Source: Marinobacter daqiaonensis (GTDB taxonomy: Bacteria > Pseudomonadota > Gammaproteobacteria > Pseudomonadales > Oleiphilaceae). Taken from it: a DNA stretch of 64,000 nucleotides. Where the stretch lies: NCBI RefSeq assembly GCF_900115285.1, contig NZ_FOYW01000003.1, positions 62,001 to 126,000 of the forward strand, given 5' to 3'. Shown piece after piece: positions 60,385-64,000 of this stretch; position 1 is the stretch's first letter; every line of letters starts with the position of its first letter. The notes below the pieces were generated by a model. That model ran no database searches. It was not told the DNA's origin and saw only the letters and a program-made list of their open reading frames with translations. The position numbers and the translations under genes are program-made.

Positions 60385-61437
60385 ATGAAACTGAGAGCAG
60401 CACTTGCTACCGTAGCACTGGCAGGCACAATCGCCGCCGTATCAACCCCGGCCATGGCACGGGATACCATCAGCATTGTCGGTTCCTCCACAGTTTACCC
60501 GTTCGCCACCGTGGTGGCCGAGCGCTTTGGTTCCAACACCGACTTCCCCACGCCCAAGCTTGAGTCCACCGGCTCCGGTGGAGGCCTGAAGCTTTTCTGC
60601 CAGGGCATCGGCACCCAGCATCCCGACATCACCAATGCTTCCCGTCGAATGAAGCCCTCCGAGTTCGACCTGTGCCAGAGCAACGGTGTTAAAGACATTA
60701 CCGAGTTCCGTATTGGCTCTGACGGTATCGTCATTGCCAGCTCAAAGAACGCCGAGAATCTGGAGCTGACCCTGGAGCACCTGTTCCTGGCCCTGGCGGA
60801 GAAAGTGCCTCAGGACGGCGAGTGGGTCAAGAATCCCCACAAGAACTGGAGTGATGTGGATTCCAGCCTGCCCAACAAGCCGATCCGCGTAATGGGCCCG
60901 CCCCCGACGTCCGGTACCCGTGATTCCTTCAACGAGCTGGCGCTGGCCGGTGGCTGCAAGAAACTTCCTGAGCTGGAAGGGGTCGACAAGGCAACCTACA
61001 AGGCTGAATACCGCTCACGGTGTGAAAGCATCCGCGAGGACGGTGCCTTTATCGAAGCCGGTGAAAATGACAACCTCATTGTCCAGAAGCTTATTGATGA
61101 CACCAGCATGTACGGCGTGTTCGGCTACGGCTTCCTTGAGGAGAATGCGGACCGTCTGCAAGCGGCGACCCTGAATGGTGTTGAGCCCACCGCCGAAGCC
61201 ATTTCTGCCGACGAGTACCCGGTTGCCCGCTCGCTGTTCTTCTACGTGAAGAAGGCCCACGTTGGTGTGGTCCCCGGCATCCAGGAATATGTTCAGGAGT
61301 TTGTCAGCCCGGCGGCCATGGGCCCGAACGGCTACCTGAAGAGTGTTGGTCTGATCGTTCCGCCGCGTCCTGCCCTGATGGACCTCCAGGACAAGGCCGA
61401 GAACATGCCCAATCTGTCCAGGGACGAGCTGAAGTAA
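60385..61437 (+). CDS. pstS: Phosphate ABC transporter, phosphate-binding protein
   Basis: A 350-residue periplasmic protein with signal peptide (cut near AMA-RD). The phosphate site is built from VGSSTVYPFA (Ser/Thr), ESTGSGGGLKLFC, DITNASRRMK and PTSGTRDSFNELAL. A pair of cysteines flanks the binding region (QGIG...). It captures phosphate for PstCAB. It follows a Pho box and is separated from pstC by 138 bp with a hairpin. The family is the larger PstS type of marine gammaproteobacteria, not the E. coli-length protein. Confidence 0.95.
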   Translation: MKLRAALATVALAGTIAAVSTPAMARDTISIVGSSTVYPFATVVAERFGSNTDFPTPKLESTGSGGGLKLFCQGIGTQHPDITNASRRMKPSEFDLCQSNGVKDITEFRIGSDGIVIASSKNAENLELTLEHLFLALAEKVPQDGEWVKNPHKNWSDVDSSLPNKPIRVMGPPPTSGTRDSFNELALAGGCKKLPELEGVDKATYKAEYRSRCESIREDGAFIEAGENDNLIVQKLIDDTSMYGVFGYGFLEENADRLQAATLNGVEPTAEAISADEYPVARSLFFYVKKAHVGVVPGIQEYVQEFVSPAAMGPNGYLKSVGLIVPPRPALMDLQDKAENMPNLSRDELK

Positions 61438-61458
61438 TCCCGACACCGTCGGAGTCAA

Positions 61459-61492
61459 GAAGGGTGCGGGTCCGTGAGGGCCTGCACCTTTT
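61459..61492 (+). terminator. Imperfect stem-loop between pstS and pstC
   Basis: The segment aagggtgcggg...cctgcaccttttgg pairs imperfectly (one bulge or mismatch) and is followed by T-rich sequence. As a leaky terminator or attenuator it would make pstS the most abundant product. Confidence 0.5.
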
Positions 61493-61575
61493 GGTGTTTG
61501 TCGGGGCCGCCGGTGCAGGTACCGGCCAAAGACTCTACAATGCCGCTTTTTTGTAACGTGTAAACAGGAAACGTC

Positions 61576-62964
61576 ATGCAACCGGCTAATCTGTTTCTGG
61601 TGACTATCGTTCTGGTGCTGGTCGCGTACGGGCTCGGTTATACCCGCTCCCGGTCGCTGGCCATGCCTCTGGGCGGTATCCGTCATCTCAAGTCGCTTCC
61701 CTTCTACTACGGTGCCCGGGCGGCACTCTGGTGCGGGATACCCGCACTGATCGTGCTGGCCCTGTGGGCAATGTTCCAGGGCAAAGTGATCCAGCTGCTG
61801 GTTATCGGTTCGCTGCCCCCGGAGATGATGCCTGCCTCGGAAGGCGAGGCCAGCCTCCTGCTCAGCAAGATCAGCAACGTGGCAAGCGGTGCGCTGCCTC
61901 CCGGGTTCGCCGAGCCGCCTGTGGTGGAGGCGGCGGAGCGTCTTACCGCCCTGCGCCAGCAGAGCCGGTGGTACATGACGGTTCTGGTGGTGGCGGTGGC
62001 CGTCCTTGCCGGCTTTTTCGGCTGGGTGCGCATTCGGCCAAGGCTGAACGCCAGGGCACAGGTGGAATCGACCCTAAAGTGGATTTTCTTTGCCTGTGCG
62101 GCTCTGGCCGTGCTCACTACGGCCGGCATCATTTTCTCGGTGGCATTCGAGACCATCCGCTTTTTTGGCAAGGTCTCGTTCTTTGAGTTCTTCTTTGGCA
62201 CCTCCTGGAGCCCCCAGACTGCCCTGCGGGCGGACCAGGTGGCTGCGGAAGGTGCTTTTGGCATGGTGCCCCTGTTCACCGGCACCCTGCTTATTTCGGC
62301 CATCGCCATGCTCGTGGCGGTACCGGTGGGGCTGCTCTCCGCCATCTACCTTTCCGAGTACGCCAGCAAACGGGTCCGGGGTGTGGTAAAGCCGCTCCTG
62401 GAAATGCTTGCCGGCATTCCCACGGTGGTTTACGGCTTCTTCGCCGCCCTGACGGTGGCGCCTTTTATCAGCAACCTTGCCGCCTCTCTCGGAATCGACG
62501 CTTCGTCCCAGAGCGCGCTCGCCGCCGGCGGCGTCATGGGCATCATGATCATTCCGTTCGTTTCGTCCCTGTCGGATGACGTCATCAATGCCGTACCCCA
62601 GACCCTGAGGGACGGCTCCCTGGCATTGGGCGCGACACAGTCCGAAACCATGAAGAAGGTGATCTTCCCGGCGGCCCTGCCCGGAATCATGGGGGGTATC
62701 CTGCTGGCGGTTTCCCGGGCCATTGGTGAGACCATGATCGTGGTCATGGCGGCTGGCCTGGCGGCAAACCTGACAGCCAACCCGCTGGAGTCGGTAACCA
62801 CGGTGACGGTGCAGATCGTGACCCTGCTGACCGGTGACCAGGAGTTCGACAGTGCCAAGACCCTGGCGGCCTTCGCCCTGGGCGCAATGCTCTTCCTGGC
62901 GACGCTGATTCTTAACGTGATTGCCCTTCACATCGTACGCAAATATCGGGAACAGTATGACTGA
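61576..62964 (+). CDS. pstC: Phosphate ABC transporter permease PstC, with extended N-terminus
   Basis: A 462-residue inner-membrane subunit. About 160 residues at the N-terminus add three predicted helices and a periplasmic segment not found in E. coli PstC (about 320). The permease core begins near residue 175 (FFACAALAVLTTAGIIFSVAFETIRFF) and includes ISAIAMLVAVPVGLLSAIYLSEYAS, PTVVYGFFAALTVAP and the EAA-like loop ALGATQSETMKKVIFPAALPGIMGGILLAVSRAIGET. It forms the channel with PstA and works with PstB (off window). It overlaps pstA by eight bases. Confidence 0.94.
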   Translation: MQPANLFLVTIVLVLVAYGLGYTRSRSLAMPLGGIRHLKSLPFYYGARAALWCGIPALIVLALWAMFQGKVIQLLVIGSLPPEMMPASEGEASLLLSKISNVASGALPPGFAEPPVVEAAERLTALRQQSRWYMTVLVVAVAVLAGFFGWVRIRPRLNARAQVESTLKWIFFACAALAVLTTAGIIFSVAFETIRFFGKVSFFEFFFGTSWSPQTALRADQVAAEGAFGMVPLFTGTLLISAIAMLVAVPVGLLSAIYLSEYASKRVRGVVKPLLEMLAGIPTVVYGFFAALTVAPFISNLAASLGIDASSQSALAAGGVMGIMIIPFVSSLSDDVINAVPQTLRDGSLALGATQSETMKKVIFPAALPGIMGGILLAVSRAIGETMIVVMAAGLAANLTANPLESVTTVTVQIVTLLTGDQEFDSAKTLAAFALGAMLFLATLILNVIALHIVRKYREQYD

Positions 62965-64000
62965 TCGCAATACACAGGCGGAGATCATCCGTCAGTCCCT
63001 GAAGCGCCGCTATCGGAAGGAGCGCCGCTTCCGGGCCTATGGCATTCTCGCCATAGCCATCGCCCTGAGCGCGCTGGTGGTGTTGTTTGTGGACATTATC
63101 GGCAAAGGTCACACAGCATTCATCAAGACAACCGTGACCCTGGAAGTGGATATCGACCCCGAGATGATGTATCTGGACGACGCCACGGACGAGCGTCAGC
63201 TGCGCATGGCGGATTTCGTGGAACCGCTGGTGCAGGCGCTGCTCCGGGAAGTCCCCGGGGCCACGGAGGCCAATCGGGACGCAGTTCGGGACCTGCTCAA
63301 TCCGTACGCCTCCAACCAGCTGCGGGATGCTCTCAAGGAGAACCCCGAGCTTCTGGGTACCACCCAGACCATGACATTCCTGACCCATACCAATGTGGAC
63401 GTCTACGTCAAACACGCCGGGGACGAGGATTACTCCATCAAACTCAGTGATCGTCAGCAGGCCTGGGTGGACCAGTTGTTGGACAAGGGGGTGATTGAGA
63501 CCTCCTTCAACGATGTCCTGTTCAGCCGGGGCGATTCCCGGGATCCCTCCCGGGCCGGCATCCTGGGCGCTATCGTGGGGTCCCTTCTGACCATGTTCGT
63601 AACCCTGATCCTGTCCTTCCCCATTGGTGTTGCGGCAGCCATCTATCTCGAGGAATTTGCTCCCCAGAATCGGTTCACGGACTTTATCGAGGTCAACATC
63701 AACAACCTGGCGGCGGTGCCGTCGATCATCTTCGGTCTGCTGGGCCTGGCGGTATTCATCAACCTCTTCGGCATGCCCCGGTCCGTTCCCCTGGTGGGTG
63801 GTCTGGTGCTGACCCTGATGACCCTGCCTACCATCATTATCTCGAGCCGGGCGGCCATCAAGAGTGTGCCGCCGTCGATCCGCGAAGCGGCGGAAGGCAT
63901 CGGCGCGTCCAAAATGCAGGTGGTGCTGCATCACGTGCTGCCGCTGGCACTGCCGGGCATGCTGACGGGTTCCATCATCGGCATGGCTCAGGCCCTGGGC
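62957..64000 (+). CDS. pstA: Phosphate ABC transporter permease PstA (partial, right edge)
   Basis: The ATG at 62957 overlaps the pstC stop; 348 residues are inside the window, reading off the right edge. One N-terminal helix (YGILAIAIALSALVVLFVDII) is followed by about 160 soluble residues (50-195, TAFIKTTVTLEVD...SFNDVLFSR), an insertion typical of marine gammaproteobacterial PstA (DUF3333-like). Permease helices then follow (VGSLLTMFVTLILSFPIGVAAAIYLEEFAP) with the EAA-type loop AAEGIGASKMQVVLHHVLPLALPGMLTG. The pstB and phoU genes are expected past the edge. Confidence 0.93.
   Translation, partial: MTDRNTQAEIIRQSLKRRYRKERRFRAYGILAIAIALSALVVLFVDIIGKGHTAFIKTTVTLEVDIDPEMMYLDDATDERQLRMADFVEPLVQALLREVPGATEANRDAVRDLLNPYASNQLRDALKENPELLGTTQTMTFLTHTNVDVYVKHAGDEDYSIKLSDRQQAWVDQLLDKGVIETSFNDVLFSRGDSRDPSRAGILGAIVGSLLTMFVTLILSFPIGVAAAIYLEEFAPQNRFTDFIEVNINNLAAVPSIIFGLLGLAVFINLFGMPRSVPLVGGLVLTLMTLPTIIISSRAAIKSVPPSIREAAEGIGASKMQVVLHHVLPLALPGMLTGSIIGMAQALG

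Noticed and set aside
1-64000. tRNA, rRNA, CRISPR array, prophage or plasmid genes
   Set aside because: No cloverleaf, conserved rRNA segment, regularly spaced repeat, integrase, transposase or phage structural gene was recognised on either strand.

Overview
The window is a gene-dense, GC-rich bacterial chromosome segment with no rRNA, tRNA, CRISPR array, prophage or intact insertion sequence that I could see. The gene set suggests a marine, halotolerant gammaproteobacterium close to Marinobacter: a sortase-associated two-component system, a TAXI-type TRAP transporter, thiosulfate dehydrogenase TsdBA, an ArsJ-type arsenic locus, TmcA, a ThiI with a rhodanese domain, and PstC/PstA proteins with large extra segments. 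The genus is an inference from gene content.

Layout. 1-2.5 kb: a sortase-type histidine kinase (cut by the left edge) and its response regulator face away from what look like gutted remains of the sortase target and sortase genes; GlsB-like and MAPEG membrane proteins follow. 2.5-10.7 kb: a small unknown protein, a rhomboid protease, a probable two-subunit acyl-CoA dehydrogenase, a zinc-ribbon/TPR membrane protein and an MsbA-like ABC exporter. 10.8-18.1 kb: a TonB-dependent receptor, a 115-bp inverted-repeat element and a 1661-residue Ser/Thr kinase-AAA-GAF-GGDEF fusion. 18.4-23.1 kb: aconitase AcnA, two small proteins and the lysine exporter LysO. 23.2-28.7 kb: a signalling cluster with a SCO1-like protein overlapping a chemoreceptor, a receiver-HDOD protein, an HD-GYP phosphodiesterase and TatD. 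28.8-33 kb: PPK2 and a TRAP permease/binding-protein pair.

33-43 kb: RNA-modification and housekeeping genes (TrmJ-like and SAM methyltransferases with overlapping divergent start codons, OmpA/OprF porin, a UvrD-like helicase, DUF2237, TmcA, an enoyl-CoA hydratase-family protein). 43-52 kb: a small cytochrome c, PpnN, ThiI, a YdcF-type protein, an acetylpolyamine amidohydrolase divergent from a succinate-semialdehyde dehydrogenase, and UvrD. 52.3-59.7 kb: TsdB/TsdA, then an arsenic locus: Acr3 divergent from an ArsC-ArsR fusion, GAPDH and ArsJ, followed by a DksA-like regulator and a second Acr3/SBF-type permease. 59.8-64 kb: a YciA-like thioesterase and the pst operon (Pho box, pstS, pstC, pstA), cut by the right edge.

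Themes. Three proteins (GGDEF, HD-GYP, HDOD) and one chemoreceptor point to c-di-GMP and chemotaxis control. The arsenic genes support two detoxification routes: arsenate reduction plus arsenite efflux, and GAPDH/ArsJ export of 1-arseno-3-phosphoglycerate. TsdBA allows oxidation of thiosulfate to tetrathionate. The amidohydrolase and SSADH fit polyamine catabolism. The least explained items are the eroded sortase locus, the SCO1-chemoreceptor pair, the 1661-residue fusion and the inverted-repeat element.
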